The translations under genes were made by a program, and so were the position numbers. DNA of 64,000 bases from Rugamonas aquatica. Its GTDB lineage: Bacteria; Pseudomonadota; Gammaproteobacteria; Burkholderiales; Burkholderiaceae_D. The notes beneath the pieces were generated by a model, which saw only the letters and a list, made by a program, of their open reading frames with translations, had not been told where the DNA came from and ran no database searches. The stretch lies in the NCBI RefSeq assembly GCF_009380215.1, contig NZ_WHUG01000001.1:310001-374000 (forward strand), read 5' to 3'. Shown here piece by piece: positions 33,411 through 42,786 of this stretch (position 1 is the first letter of the stretch; every line of letters starts with the position of its first letter).

Positions 33411-33426
33411 GGTCAGGCGGGACCGA

Positions 33427-34779
33427 TCAGTTGCGGATGTCGAGACGGCGGTTCAGGCTCAGCGCTGCCAGCGAGCAGACCGCGCCAGACAGCAGGTACA
33501 GCCCCACATACGCCAGGCCGAACTGCGACGACACGCCCAGCGCCACCAGCGGTGCGAAACCTGCACCAACCAGCCACGCCAGATCCGACGTGAACGCCGC
33601 ACCCGTGTAGCGGTACTGCGCCGGGAAGTTGGCGGTCACAGCGCCGGCTGCCTGGCCGTACGACAGGCCCAGCAGAGCGAAGCCCAGCATGATGAACGCA
33701 TCCTGCGCGCCTTCGCCGCCGTTGAGCAGCATCGGCACGAAGCCGCTGAACACCGCGATCAAAATGGCCAGCGTGCCCAGCGTGCGGCGGCGGCCGATGC
33801 GGTCGGCGATGACGCCGGAAGCCACCACGCCCACGGCCATCAGCACCACGCCTATCATCTGCGTGCCGAGGAAGCCGGACACCGAACGCGGCGAGTAAAT
33901 CGTGATCCACGACAGCGGGAACACCGTCACCAGGTGGAACAGCGCATAGCTAGCCAGCGCGGCGAGGGCGCCGATGATCAGGTTGCGGCCCTGCGAGCTG
34001 GCCATTTCCATCACGCTGGTCGGCTGCAGCTCGCGCTCTTCCAGCAGCTTGGCGTATTCGCTGGTCGAGGTCAGGCGCAGGCGGGCGAACAGTGCCACCA
34101 CGTTGATGGCGAAGGCCACGTAGAACGGATAGCGCCAGCCCCAGTCCATGAAGTCGAGGTCGGTCAGGTTGCCGATCAGGTACCAGAACAGGCCGGCGGC
34201 GATGAAGAAGCCGGTCGGCGCGCCGAGCTGGCCCAGCATCGCATACCAGCCGCGCTTGTTCTCCGGCGCGTTCAGCGCCAGCAGCGACGGCAGGCCGTCC
34301 CACGAGCCGCCCAGCGCCAGGCCTTGGCCGATGCGCAACACCGACAAGATCAAGATGGCATAGAAACCGCTATCGGCGTAGGATGGCAGGAAGGCAATGC
34401 CGGCGGTGGTCGAACCCAACAGCAGCAGCGCCCCGGTCAGCTTGGCCTCACGCCCGTAGCGGCGCTGAATCGCCATCGAGATGACGGTACCGATAGGCCT
34501 TGCAATAAAGGCAAAAGAAAAGATGGTGAACGCATAGAGCGTCCCTTCCAGCCGCCCGTCGAACGGGAACAGCAGCGAAGGGAATACGAGCACTGAAGCA
34601 ATCGCGTAGACAAAGAAGTCGAAATATTCGGAAGCGCGCCCGATGACGACGCCGACCGCTATTTCGCCGGGAGATATGTGATCGTCGTCCCGGGTGTTGA
34701 TGTTGCGTGCATCGTTACCGGCCTGAGATGGTTCTTGGGCGCCAACCTGCACGCCATTTGGTGTAGTCGTAGTGGCCAT
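33427..34779 (-). CDS. MFS transporter, metabolite:H+ symporter (MHS) family
   Basis: Inner-membrane carrier of 450 aa with 12 predicted helices after a ~35-residue hydrophilic N-terminus. VGVVIGRASEYFDFFVYAIA is the MHS helix-1 motif (EYFDFFVYA), followed by ARPIGTVISMAIQRRYGREA and ILSVLRIGQGLALGGSWDGL, the expected loop motifs. Family members carry dicarboxylates, proline/betaine, shikimate and similar acids. It stands alone with its own terminator, so context gives no substrate. Confidence 0.9.
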   Translation of the reverse strand: MATTTTPNGVQVGAQEPSQAGNDARNINTRDDDHISPGEIAVGVVIGRASEYFDFFVYAIASVLVFPSLLFPFDGRLEGTLYAFTIFSFAFIARPIGTVISMAIQRRYGREAKLTGALLLLGSTTAGIAFLPSYADSGFYAILILSVLRIGQGLALGGSWDGLPSLLALNAPENKRGWYAMLGQLGAPTGFFIAAGLFWYLIGNLTDLDFMDWGWRYPFYVAFAINVVALFARLRLTSTSEYAKLLEERELQPTSVMEMASSQGRNLIIGALAALASYALFHLVTVFPLSWITIYSPRSVSGFLGTQMIGVVLMAVGVVASGVIADRIGRRRTLGTLAILIAVFSGFVPMLLNGGEGAQDAFIMLGFALLGLSYGQAAGAVTANFPAQYRYTGAAFTSDLAWLVGAGFAPLVALGVSSQFGLAYVGLYLLSGAVCSLAALSLNRRLDIRN

Positions 34780-34798
34780 AATCTCTGTCTCTGTGCGT

Positions 34799-34845
34799 TG
34801 ATATTTTTATCACGATCATGTCCTGGCACCTGGGACAAAGTGTCC
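34799..34845. promoter_or_regulatory. Two inverted repeats in the cyo / MHS divergent promoter
   Basis: TGATA-TTTT-TATCA (34799-34812) and GGACA-AAG-TGTCC (34833-34845) lie between the divergent MHS permease (start 34779) and cyoA (start 34913). The first superficially resembles an FNR box but has the wrong half-site (TGATA, not TTGAT). They are candidate sites for redox or other control of the oxidase operon; no factor is assigned. Confidence 0.4.
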
Positions 34846-34912
34846 AATGGCAAGAACATTCCGTGATTGGTACAGTAACACATCATCCACATACTGTAAC
34901 GTAGATTACCTC

Positions 34913-35914
34913 ATGATTCCTCCTCTCGCGCGTCGTGGACTGTTCCTCGCACCGCTGTTGTGGCTAGCAGGCTGCAACACGGTCGTGTTGAATCCGTCCG
35001 GTGATATCGCCGCCCAGCAGGCACACCTTGTTGTTGTGTCAACTCTGCTGATGCTGTTGATTATCGTACCCGTCATGTTCCTGATCTGTCTGTTCGCTTG
35101 GCGCTATAGGAAGTCAAATACTTCCGCCGAATACAAGCCGAACTGGGATCACTCCACCAAACTCGAACTGCTGATCTGGGGCGCTCCGCTGCTGATCATC
35201 ATCGTGCTCGGTCTGATCACCTGGATCTACACCCACTTGCTGGACCCATACCGTCCGCTGAGCCGCATCGATGAAAATCGTCCGGTCGCCGTCGGCGTCA
35301 AGCCGCTGGAAGTGCAGGTCGTGGCCATGGACTGGAAGTGGATGTTCATCTACCCGGAACAAGGCATCGCCACCGTCAACGAGCTGGTGACGCCGATCGA
35401 CGTGCCGGTACGTTTCCACATGACTTCGTCGAGCGTGATGAATGCGTTCTACATCCCTGCGCTGGCCGGTATGGTCTACACCATGCCCAGCATGGAGACC
35501 CAGCTGAACGCGGTGATGAACAAGGTGGGCGTGTACGACGGCTTCTCGTCGAACTACAGCGGCGCCGGTTTCTCGGACATGAAGTTCAAGTACCACGGCG
35601 TGAGCCAGGCCGACTTCGACGCCTGGGTCGCGAAAACCCGCGCAGGCGGCGGCACGCTGACCCGCGCCGGCTACCTGGACCTGGACAAGCCGACCATCAA
35701 GCATCCGATCATGCGTTTCGGCAGCGTCGATAAAGGCCTGTACGACCTGGTGCTGAACCGTTGCGTGGCCGAAGGTTCGGTCTGCATGAATGCCCAGATG
35801 GAGCAGGACGCCATGCGCATGCAGGCTGCCGCTGCCGCGAAAGATTTGCCGAAAGATGTGTGCGAACCACCTAAGGTCGCCACCGCCACGGCTCAACCCA
35901 TCCGTAAAGAATGA
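34913..35914 (+). CDS. cyoA: Cytochrome bo3 ubiquinol oxidase subunit II
   Basis: Lipoprotein subunit of the proton-pumping quinol oxidase, 333 aa. A lipobox LAGC puts the acylated Cys at residue 21. Two transmembrane helices (~40-65 and ~85-108) precede the periplasmic cupredoxin domain, with [20 protein letters not shown] as the conserved strand. It lacks the Cys pair of CuA, as expected for a quinol rather than cytochrome c oxidase. The ATG at 34913 starts the signal directly. The stop overlaps cyoB (ATGA), beginning a chain of overlapped genes through regA. Confidence 0.95.
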   Translation: MIPPLARRGLFLAPLLWLAGCNTVVLNPSGDIAAQQAHLVVVSTLLMLLIIVPVMFLICLFAWRYRKSNTSAEYKPNWDHSTKLELLIWGAPLLIIIVLGLITWIYTHLLDPYRPLSRIDENRPVAVGVKPLEVQVVAMDWKWMFIYPEQGIATVNELVTPIDVPVRFHMTSSSVMNAFYIPALAGMVYTMPSMETQLNAVMNKVGVYDGFSSNYSGAGFSDMKFKYHGVSQADFDAWVAKTRAGGGTLTRAGYLDLDKPTIKHPIMRFGSVDKGLYDLVLNRCVAEGSVCMNAQMEQDAMRMQAAAAAKDLPKDVCEPPKVATATAQPIRKE

Positions 35915-37917
35915 CCATGTCTGATCTCAACCTGACCAAACTGATCTTTGGGCGGCTGTCGCTGGAAGCAATTCCATACCACGAGCCCATCCTGATCGGC
36001 ACCTTCGCCATGGTGGCGATCGGCGGCCTGGCCTTCCTGGCCGCGATGTTCAAATTCCGCCTGTGGGGCCCGCTGTGGCGCGACTGGATCACTTCCATCG
36101 ACCACAAGAAAATCGGCATCATGTACATGGTGCTGGCGATTATCATGCTGCTGCGCGGCTTCGCCGACGCGCTGATGATGCGCGCCCAACAAGCGATCGC
36201 CTTCGGCGACAACGCCGGCATGCTGCCGCCGCACCACTACGACCAGATCTTTACGGCCCACGGCACGATCATGATCTTCTTCGTGGCGATGCCGCTGGTA
36301 ACGGGCCTGATGAACTACGTGGTGCCGCTGCAGATCGGCGCGCGCGACGTTTCGTTCCCGTTCCTGAACAACTTCTCGTTCTGGATGACCACCTTCGGCG
36401 CCATGCTGACCATGGTTTCGCTGTTCATCGGCGAATTCGGCCGCACCGGCTGGCTGGCCTTCCCGCCGCTGTCGGGCATCGCCGCGTCGCCTGATGTCGG
36501 GGTCGATTACTACATCTGGTCGCTACAGGTGGCCGGGGTGGGGACGACACTGTCGGGAGTCAACCTGATCGCCACCATCGTCAAGATGCGCGCGCCAGGC
36601 ATGAGCCTGATGAAAATGCCGGTCTTCACCTGGACCGCACTGTGCACCAATGCACTGATCGTCGCGACCTTCCCGATCCTGACCATCACCCTGGCCATGC
36701 TGTCGCTGGACCGCATGATCGGCACCAACTTCTTCACCAACGACCTCGGCGGCAACCCGATGTTGTACGTCAACCTGATCTGGATCTGGGGCCACCCTGA
36801 GGTCTACATCCTGGTGCTGCCGGTGTTCGGCGTGTTCTCGGAAATCGTGTCGACGTTCTCGGCCAAGCGCCTGTTCGGCTACACCTCGATGGTGTATGCG
36901 ACCGTCGTGATTACCATCCTGTCCTACCTGGTATGGCTGCACCACTTCTTCACGATGGGCTCCGGCGCGTCGGTGAACTCGTTCTTCGGCATCACCACGA
37001 TGATTATCTCGATCCCGACCGGGGCCAAGATCTTCAACTGGCTGTTCACCATGTACAAAGGCCGCGTGCGTTTCGACGTGCCGATGCTGTGGACCGTCGG
37101 CTTCATGCTGACCTTCACCATCGGCGGCATGACCGGCGTGATGCTGGCCGTGCCACCTGCCGACTTCGTGCTGCACAACTCGCTGTTCCTGATCGCCCAC
37201 TTCCACAACGTCATCATCGGCGGCGTGGTGTTCGGTTGCTTCGCCGGCTTGAACTACTGGTTCCCTAAAGCCTTCGGCTTCAAGCTGGACGAGTTCTGGG
37301 GCAAGGTATCGTTCTGGTGCTGGCTGGTGGGCTTCTGGGTTGCCTTCACGCCGCTGTACGTGATGGGCTTCATGGGCGTTACCCGCCGCATGAACCACTT
37401 CGAAGATCCTTCGCTGCAAAAATGGTTCGTGATCGCCGCCATCGGCGCGCTGATCATCGCCGCCGGTATCGGCGCCATGATGGTGCAGTTCTATGTCAGC
37501 TGGAAGAACCGCGAGAAACTGCGCGACGTCACCGGCGACCCATGGGGCGGCCGTACGCTGGAGTGGGCGACCTCGTCGCCACCGCCAGACTACAACTTCG
37601 CCTTCACGCCTGTGGTGCACGAGAGCGACAGCTGGGCCGACATGAAGGCCAACAACTACCAGCGTCCGACCAAAGGCTTCGTGGCCATCCACATGCCTAA
37701 GAACACCGCTGCCGGCTTCATCATCTCGGCACTGGCGTTCGGCCTGGGCTTCGCCATGGTCTGGCAGATGTGGATCCCGGCAGCACTGGCGTTCGTCGCC
37801 ATGATGGCCGCCATCATCACGCACACCTTTAACTACAAGCGCGATTACTACATCCCTGCGGAAGAAGTCATCCGCACCGAAGAAGCGCATACTCGTTTGC
37901 TGGAAAGCCATGTCTGA
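35911..37917 (+). CDS. cyoB: Cytochrome bo3 ubiquinol oxidase subunit I
   Basis: Catalytic heme-copper subunit of 668 aa with about 15 transmembrane helices. It reduces oxygen to water with ubiquinol electrons while pumping protons. Visible hallmarks are the low-spin-heme His in [20 protein letters not shown], the CuB His with cross-linked Tyr in [15 protein letters not shown], the CuB His pair in [10 protein letters not shown], and the heme-ligand His region [13 protein letters not shown]. Start at 35911 overlaps the cyoA stop; an ATG two codons later (35917) is equally possible. Its 3' end overlaps cyoC by eight bases. Confidence 0.97.
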   Translation: MTMSDLNLTKLIFGRLSLEAIPYHEPILIGTFAMVAIGGLAFLAAMFKFRLWGPLWRDWITSIDHKKIGIMYMVLAIIMLLRGFADALMMRAQQAIAFGDNAGMLPPHHYDQIFTAHGTIMIFFVAMPLVTGLMNYVVPLQIGARDVSFPFLNNFSFWMTTFGAMLTMVSLFIGEFGRTGWLAFPPLSGIAASPDVGVDYYIWSLQVAGVGTTLSGVNLIATIVKMRAPGMSLMKMPVFTWTALCTNALIVATFPILTITLAMLSLDRMIGTNFFTNDLGGNPMLYVNLIWIWGHPEVYILVLPVFGVFSEIVSTFSAKRLFGYTSMVYATVVITILSYLVWLHHFFTMGSGASVNSFFGITTMIISIPTGAKIFNWLFTMYKGRVRFDVPMLWTVGFMLTFTIGGMTGVMLAVPPADFVLHNSLFLIAHFHNVIIGGVVFGCFAGLNYWFPKAFGFKLDEFWGKVSFWCWLVGFWVAFTPLYVMGFMGVTRRMNHFEDPSLQKWFVIAAIGALIIAAGIGAMMVQFYVSWKNREKLRDVTGDPWGGRTLEWATSSPPPDYNFAFTPVVHESDSWADMKANNYQRPTKGFVAIHMPKNTAAGFIISALAFGLGFAMVWQMWIPAALAFVAMMAAIITHTFNYKRDYYIPAEEVIRTEEAHTRLLESHV

Positions 37918-38539
37918 AACTATCGCTAACGGCGCCGTGAGCGCCGACCCAAGCGCACGCTACTACGTGCGCGACCACCACCCGGAGAACGGCACGCTGC
38001 TGGGCTTCTGGCTCTACCTGATGAGCGACTGCCTGTTGTTCGCCGGCCTGTTCGCGGCGTACGCCGTGCTGGGCCGCAACTACGCGGGCGGCCCGACCGG
38101 CGCCGAGCTGTTCGACCTGCCGACCGTGGCGATCAACACCGGCTTCCTGCTGATGTCGTCGATCACCTACGGCTTCGCGATGATCGCCTCGCAGCGTAAA
38201 AACCTGAAGGCCACCATCGTCTGGCTGCTGATCACCGGCCTGTTCGGTCTGGCGTTCCTGTACCTGGAACTGGACGAATTCGTTCACCTGATCCACGAAG
38301 GCGCCGGTCCGCAGCGCAGCGCGTTCCTGACCTCGTTCTTCGCGCTGGTCGGCACCCACGGTCTGCACGTGACCTTCGGTTCGATCTGGCTGATTACGCT
38401 GGTATTCCAGCTGGCCAAACACGGCCTGACGCCTGAGAACAACCGTCGCTTGATGTGCCTGTCGATGTTCTGGCACTTCCTGGACGTGATCTGGATCGGC
38501 GTATTTACCTTTGTCTACCTGATGGGAGTCCTGCCATGA
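37910..38539 (+). CDS. cyoC: Cytochrome bo3 ubiquinol oxidase subunit III
   Basis: Five-helix membrane subunit of 209 aa. [20 protein letters not shown] is the subunit III helix-1 motif and [20 protein letters not shown] the conserved helix-4/5 segment, with [20 protein letters not shown] at the end. It stabilises subunit I. The ATG overlaps the end of cyoB and the stop overlaps cyoD (ATGA). Confidence 0.96.
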   Translation: MSETIANGAVSADPSARYYVRDHHPENGTLLGFWLYLMSDCLLFAGLFAAYAVLGRNYAGGPTGAELFDLPTVAINTGFLLMSSITYGFAMIASQRKNLKATIVWLLITGLFGLAFLYLELDEFVHLIHEGAGPQRSAFLTSFFALVGTHGLHVTFGSIWLITLVFQLAKHGLTPENNRRLMCLSMFWHFLDVIWIGVFTFVYLMGVLP

Positions 38540-38943
38540 GCGCACACAATCACGACCACCACGGTCACGGTCATGACGACCACGGCCACGGCCATGAAGC
38601 AGGCGCCCACGGCAGCCTGAAGGACTACGCGATCGGCTTCATCCTGTCGGTGATCCTGACCGCGATTCCGTTCTACCTGGTCATGACCAAGGCCTTCGAC
38701 AAGTCCAGCACCACCGCTGCGGTGATCCTGGCCTTCGCGGCGGTGCAGGTAGTGGTGCACATGGTGTACTTCCTGCACATGAACGGCAAGATCGAAGGCG
38801 GCTGGTCGCTGCTGGCGACCATGTTCACGCTGGTGCTGCTGGTCATCGTCCTGGCCGGTTCGATCTGGGTCATGTACCACATGAACGTCAACATGATGCC
38901 GTCCATGGGTACGGACGTGCACAATATGCGCGACATGCAATGA
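38536..38943 (+). CDS. cyoD: Cytochrome bo3 ubiquinol oxidase subunit IV, His-rich N-terminus
   Basis: 135 aa with three transmembrane helices (IGFILSVILTAIPFYLVMTK, AAVILAFAAVQVVVHMVYFL, LLATMFTLVLLVIVLAGSIW), the CyoD pattern. The subunit aids CuB site assembly. The first 26 residues carry ten histidines in HDHHGHGHDD-type repeats, much richer than E. coli CyoD, and could bind copper. A second cluster of Met residues occupies the C-terminus (NMMPSMGTDVHNMRDM), also suggestive of copper. It overlaps cyoC and the SURF1 gene by four bases each. Confidence 0.93.
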   Translation: MSAHNHDHHGHGHDDHGHGHEAGAHGSLKDYAIGFILSVILTAIPFYLVMTKAFDKSSTTAAVILAFAAVQVVVHMVYFLHMNGKIEGGWSLLATMFTLVLLVIVLAGSIWVMYHMNVNMMPSMGTDVHNMRDMQ

Positions 38944-39728
38944 CGACGGGCGCATCGCGCCAACGTTCCCGCGCCCTGCGCGTCAGCCTGGCCATTGCGG
39001 CCGGGTTGATGTTCGCAGGGTTTTTTGCTTTGGGGACGTGGCAAATATTCCGCCTGCAATGGAAGCTGGCCCTGATCGAGCGCGTCGAGCAGCGCGTGCA
39101 CGCGGCGCCGGTGGCGGCGCCCGCCATCGCGCAGTGGCCGCAGCTGAACGCCGAGGCCGACGACTACCGCCGCGTGCGGCTCAGCGGCGTCTACCTGCAG
39201 GGCTCGGACACGCAAGTGCTGGCCTCGCTGGACCGGGGCATAGGCTACTGGGTGCTGACGCCGCTGTGCACGGCCGACGGCGGCATCGTCATGATCAACC
39301 GCGGCTTCATCCGCGCCGGTTCCGGCGGCTGGGCTCCGCAGCCCGCGCCGGCCGCCGCTGCGGCCGATGCCTGCGGCGCTGCCCGTGCTGCGGGCAATGC
39401 GCCGGTCAGCATTACTGGCTTGCTGCGGCTGAGCGAAGCATCCGGCCGTCTGCGTCAGAACGAACCGGACCGCAACTACTGGTACACGCGCGACGTGCAG
39501 GCCATCGCCCGCATGCGCGGCTTGCCGGCCGTGGCGCCGTACTTCGTCGATGCCGACGCCGCTGCCGGGCCGGTTGCCGAAGGCGCACCGATCGGCGGCC
39601 TGACGGTGGTTTCCTTTGCCAACAGCCATTTGGTTTATGCTGTCACCTGGTTCGCGCTGGCGCTGATGGTTGCCGGCGGCGCCGCATGGGTCGTCCGCGA
39701 GGGACGCAAACCACCAACTAGCGCATAA
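38940..39728 (+). CDS. SURF1-family oxidase assembly protein
   Basis: 262-aa membrane protein with a helix near each end (~14-36 and ~230-250) flanking a periplasmic domain, as in SURF1/Shy1. GTWQIFRLQWKLALIERVEQ after helix 1 is the family motif, and VMINRGFIRAGSGGW is the conserved strand. SURF1 helps insert heme into subunit I. The start overlaps cyoD, and regB follows with no gap. No cyoE (heme O synthase) gene is present in the operon, so heme O must be made from a gene elsewhere. Confidence 0.92.
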   Translation: MTTGASRQRSRALRVSLAIAAGLMFAGFFALGTWQIFRLQWKLALIERVEQRVHAAPVAAPAIAQWPQLNAEADDYRRVRLSGVYLQGSDTQVLASLDRGIGYWVLTPLCTADGGIVMINRGFIRAGSGGWAPQPAPAAAAADACGAARAAGNAPVSITGLLRLSEASGRLRQNEPDRNYWYTRDVQAIARMRGLPAVAPYFVDADAAAGPVAEGAPIGGLTVVSFANSHLVYAVTWFALALMVAGGAAWVVREGRKPPTSA

Positions 39729-41105
39729 ATGGCCAGGAAAAACGATAATCCATACGACCGGGGCCGTCCCAACGCACCCGTGATCGAACCGCTGGCGGCG
39801 GTGAAGGCGTCGGCCAACACCATCACCCACGCGGCCGGACACAAGAACATGCAGCAGCTGATCCAGCTGCGCTGGATCGCCGTGGTCGGCCAGATCACCA
39901 CCATCTTCGCCGCCACCATGGTGTTCGACGTGCAGCTGCCGATGCCGGCCATGCTGAACGTGCTGGCCTGCCTGATCGCCTTCAACATCGCCAGCACCCT
40001 GCGCTGGCAGGAAAACCAGGTGGTGTCCAACAGCGAGCTGCTGCTGGCGCTGACGGTCGATATCGCCAGCCTGACGGCGCAGCTCTACCTGAGCGGCGGC
40101 GCCACCAATCCCTTTGTGTTCCTGTACCTGCTGCATGTGATCCTGGGCGCGGTGCTGCTGGAGTCGTGGTCGACCTGGACCATCGTCGGCGTCACCGGCA
40201 CCTGCATCGCCGGGCTGGCGCTGTTCTCCGAACCGCTGGCGCTGCCGCTCGATCATGCACGCGGCATCTTCAGCCTGTATGTGCAGGGCATGCTGATCTG
40301 CTTCGTGCTGGATGCGGCGCTGCTGGTCATCTTCATCACGCGCATCATGCGCAATATGCGGGTGACGGCCACCAAGCTGGCCGACCTGCGCCAGCGCGCC
40401 GCCGAAGAAGACCATATCATCCGCATGGGCCTGCTGGCCTCGGGCGCGGCGCACGAGCTGGGCACGCCGCTGGCCACGCTGGCCGTCATCCTGGGCGACT
40501 GGAAGCACATGCCCGAGTTCAAGGCCAACGCCGAGCTGCTGGAAGAGATCGGCGAGATGCAGACCCAGCTCAAACGCTGCAAGTCCATCGTCAGCGGCAT
40601 CCTGCTGTCGGCCGGCGAGACGCGCGGCGAATCGTCGGCGGCCACCACCATCAACACCTTCCTGGCGGAGCTGGTGGCGGAATGGCGCATCGGCCGGCCG
40701 GTGGTGGCGTTCGAATTCGACAACCGCATCGCGCCGGACCACCCGGTGGTGTCCGACTCCACGCTCAAGCAAATGATCTGCAACGTGCTCGACAACGCGC
40801 TGGAGGCGTCGCCGCAATGGCTGCGCATGGAAGCCAGCGTTGAAGAGGAGCTGCTGGTGCTGCAGGTGATGGACGCCGGCGCCGGCTTCGCGCCCGACAT
40901 CCTGGCGCAGCTGGGCAAGCCGTACAACTCAAGCAAGGGGCGGCCGGGCGGAGGCCTGGGCCTGTTCCTGGTGGTGAACGTGGCGCGCACGCTGGGCGGC
41001 GCGGTCACGGCCTCGAACCGGCCGCAGGGCGGGGCGCTGGTGCGCCTGACGCTGCCGCTGGCCGAGATCGAAATCAAACCGGAATCGAATCAATATGACT
41101 ACTGA
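39729..41105 (+). CDS. regB: Redox sensor histidine kinase RegB/PrrB/ActS family
   Basis: Inner-membrane kinase of 458 aa with six predicted helices (~45-205). The loop motif GGATNPF at residues 123-129 is the RegB quinone-interaction signature. The phosphoacceptor is His242 in AAHELGTPLATL, the H-box variant specific to RegB. Cys284 lies 42 residues further on (QLKRCKSIV), close to where RegB's redox-active cysteine sits (about 40 after the His). The catalytic domain ends with GGGLGLFLVVNVARTLGG. RegB senses respiratory redox state; here it abuts the oxidase genes and overlaps regA by 11 nt. Confidence 0.94.
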   Translation: MARKNDNPYDRGRPNAPVIEPLAAVKASANTITHAAGHKNMQQLIQLRWIAVVGQITTIFAATMVFDVQLPMPAMLNVLACLIAFNIASTLRWQENQVVSNSELLLALTVDIASLTAQLYLSGGATNPFVFLYLLHVILGAVLLESWSTWTIVGVTGTCIAGLALFSEPLALPLDHARGIFSLYVQGMLICFVLDAALLVIFITRIMRNMRVTATKLADLRQRAAEEDHIIRMGLLASGAAHELGTPLATLAVILGDWKHMPEFKANAELLEEIGEMQTQLKRCKSIVSGILLSAGETRGESSAATTINTFLAELVAEWRIGRPVVAFEFDNRIAPDHPVVSDSTLKQMICNVLDNALEASPQWLRMEASVEEELLVLQVMDAGAGFAPDILAQLGKPYNSSKGRPGGGLGLFLVVNVARTLGGAVTASNRPQGGALVRLTLPLAEIEIKPESNQYDY

Positions 41106-41637
41106 AGAAGAACGCGTACTGTTGCTGGTCGAGGACGACGCCGCCTTCGCCCGCACTCTGGGGCGCTCCTTCGAACGGCGCGGCTACAAGGTGCTGCTGG
41201 CGGAGAACGTGGACGAGGCCAGCGCGCTGCTGGTCGATCACTCGCCCGGCTATGCGGTGGTGGATCTCAAATTGAAGGGCAATTCGTCAGGACTGGCCTG
41301 CGTGCAGATGCTGCACCAGCACGATGCCGACATGCTGATCGTGGTGCTGACCGGCTTCGCCAGCATCAACACGGCGGTGGAGGCGATCAAGCTGGGCGCC
41401 TGCCAGTACCTGGCCAAGCCGTCCAACACCGACGACATCGAAGCGGCCTTCGAACACGTGGCCGGCGCGGCGGAGCTGGAACTGACCAACCGCGCCACGT
41501 CGGTCAAGACGCTGGAGTGGGAGCACATCCACGCGGTGCTGGCGGAGACCGACTTCAACATCTCCGAAGCGGCGCGGCGGCTGGGCATGCACCGCCGCAC
41601 GCTGGCGCGCAAGCTGGAGAAGCAGCGGGTGAAATAG
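41095..41637 (+). CDS. regA: Response regulator RegA/PrrA/ActR family
   Basis: DNA-binding response regulator of 180 aa, the normal RegA length. The receiver has Asp57 (YAVVDLKLKGNSSG) as phosphorylation site and TGFASINTAVEAIKLGACQY in alpha4-beta5. The C-terminal Fis-type HTH (DFNISEAARRLGMHRRTLAR) matches the highly conserved RegA DNA-recognition helix. Cognate kinase RegB is encoded immediately upstream. RegA orthologues control terminal oxidases, so feedback on cyo is likely; target sites were not identified. Confidence 0.95.
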   Translation: MTTEEERVLLLVEDDAAFARTLGRSFERRGYKVLLAENVDEASALLVDHSPGYAVVDLKLKGNSSGLACVQMLHQHDADMLIVVLTGFASINTAVEAIKLGACQYLAKPSNTDDIEAAFEHVAGAAELELTNRATSVKTLEWEHIHAVLAETDFNISEAARRLGMHRRTLARKLEKQRVK

Positions 41638-41738
41638 CGCGGCCGGCTACTTGTCATATTTGCACTGTTTGTGGTATTCTATTTTTAGCAACAGGCCCTG
41701 CAGGCCTGCTATCCCGCCAAATTCAACAGGAGCTCATT

Positions 41739-42485
41739 TTGAAGACAGTATTTGCGGTTGCCCGCCTGGTGCCCATGGTCGCCGCGGCAGCGGTATGTGG
41801 AACGTTGATGAACACGGCTTCGGCTGACACCCTGTCGCTGACCGGCGCGTCGGTGTACGACATCAACTCCGCCGGCGTTTACGTAGGCAACGGCTGGGAT
41901 ACCAGCGGCAGCGACGCCGCGGCCAATCTGTACCTGCTGACCACGCCGAACGACGCCAGCTCGTTCATCAACGGCGGCAACGGCCCGGCCACCTCGCTGA
42001 ACCAGAATCTGTCCACCCCCGGCACTTACACCTTCTATTTCCGCGCCGATGGCGGCGGTTTCAACTGGCCTACGTCGTCGGCCGGCCTGAACCTGTTCTT
42101 CAACGGCTCCAACAACACGCCTGGCGTTTCGGCTTACGTGCCGTTCAATGCGGTTCATCCAACGGTGGCGGCATATGGCAACAACAGCCTGGGCATCAAC
42201 GGCGGCGATGTGCAGGCCGCTAATTCGCTGTCCTTCAGCGTGGGCAATACCACGCTGACGCTGAGCAATTTCACTTTGTTTGACTACGCCAATCCAGCGG
42301 TCCCGAACGCGGTGCCGGACTTGGTCGGCTTCTACGACAACACGCCAAACCACCTCGCCGACTACTCGGGCTCGTTTACGGTGAATGTTTCCGCAGTGCC
42401 GGAGCCTGGGCAATGGGCGATGATGGTCGGCGGTATCGGCCTGCTGGCGGCAACGCGGCGCCGCCGCAAGCAAGCCGGCAAGTAA
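41739..42485 (+). CDS. PEP-CTERM sorted secreted protein
   Basis: 248 aa. A Sec signal (~1-29, ending TASA) precedes a Ser/Asn/Gly-rich beta-type region containing YTFYFRADGGGFNWPTSS. The C-terminal sorting tripartite signal is VPEPGQWAMMVGG, a short hydrophobic helix and RRRRK. Such proteins are processed by exosortase in exopolysaccharide-producing Gram-negatives. The TTG start at 41739 has AGGAG six bases upstream and coincides with the start of the signal; there is no ATG nearby. A terminator follows. No exosortase gene is in the window. Confidence 0.9.
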   Translation: MKTVFAVARLVPMVAAAAVCGTLMNTASADTLSLTGASVYDINSAGVYVGNGWDTSGSDAAANLYLLTTPNDASSFINGGNGPATSLNQNLSTPGTYTFYFRADGGGFNWPTSSAGLNLFFNGSNNTPGVSAYVPFNAVHPTVAAYGNNSLGINGGDVQAANSLSFSVGNTTLTLSNFTLFDYANPAVPNAVPDLVGFYDNTPNHLADYSGSFTVNVSAVPEPGQWAMMVGGIGLLAATRRRRKQAGK

Positions 42486-42492
42486 AAAGAAC

Positions 42493-42520
42493 GGGGGCCA
42501 GGTTGGCCCCCATTTTTTTT
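42493..42520 (+). terminator. Strong terminator between PEP-CTERM gene and small secreted peptide gene
   Basis: GGGGGCCA/TGGCCCCC (8 bp, 3-nt loop, 42493-42511) followed by A and eight Ts. The opposite strand has a shorter T-run after the stem, so it may also serve the convergent small gene. Confidence 0.93.
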
Positions 42521-42710
42521 AGCGGCAGGCCGCGTTTTTGAACGTGCCCAGCTGCGGCTGTGGTTCCCAGCCGGCGCCAATGTAGGCGTTAGAGCAGGTC
42601 AGCGAGCCGTTCAGCTTGCTTTTGTACCACATGTACGGTGCTGGACCGGCGAACGCGCTGGCTGCACAAACTGCGGCGATCAAACCTGCAATGATCATTT
42701 TCGATTTCAT
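42519..42710 (-). CDS. Small secreted peptide, 63 aa
   Basis: MKSKMIIAGLIAAVCAASAFA is reported here by its parts: basic MKSKM, hydrophobic core, and a cleavage site at AFA. The mature ~42 residues start GPAPYMWYKSKLNGSLTCSN and end FKNAACR, with two cysteines that could form one disulphide. AAGGA is 5 nt before the ATG. It is downstream of the M56 peptidase gene on the same strand (76 nt gap), so it might be part of that BlaI-regulated unit. No family recognised. Confidence 0.72.
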   Translation of the reverse strand: MKSKMIIAGLIAAVCAASAFAGPAPYMWYKSKLNGSLTCSNAYIGAGWEPQPQLGTFKNAACR

Positions 42711-42786
42711 AGTATTCCTTGAACAGATGGCCCCATGGCCAGGGAATAATATCCTATCGTAAACATTGCTGTTTGACCACATTTGT

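Noticed and set aside
34799..34812. FNR/Anr box in front of the cyo operon
   Set aside because: The inverted repeat is TGATA-N4-TATCA, not TTGAT-N4-ATCAA, and aligning the TTGAT half gives a spacer two bases too long. Kept only as an unassigned repeat.
38673..40817. 714-aa minus-strand ORF opposite SURF1 and regB
   Set aside because: No domain content, and it is antisense to three well-defined genes with overlapping starts and stops.
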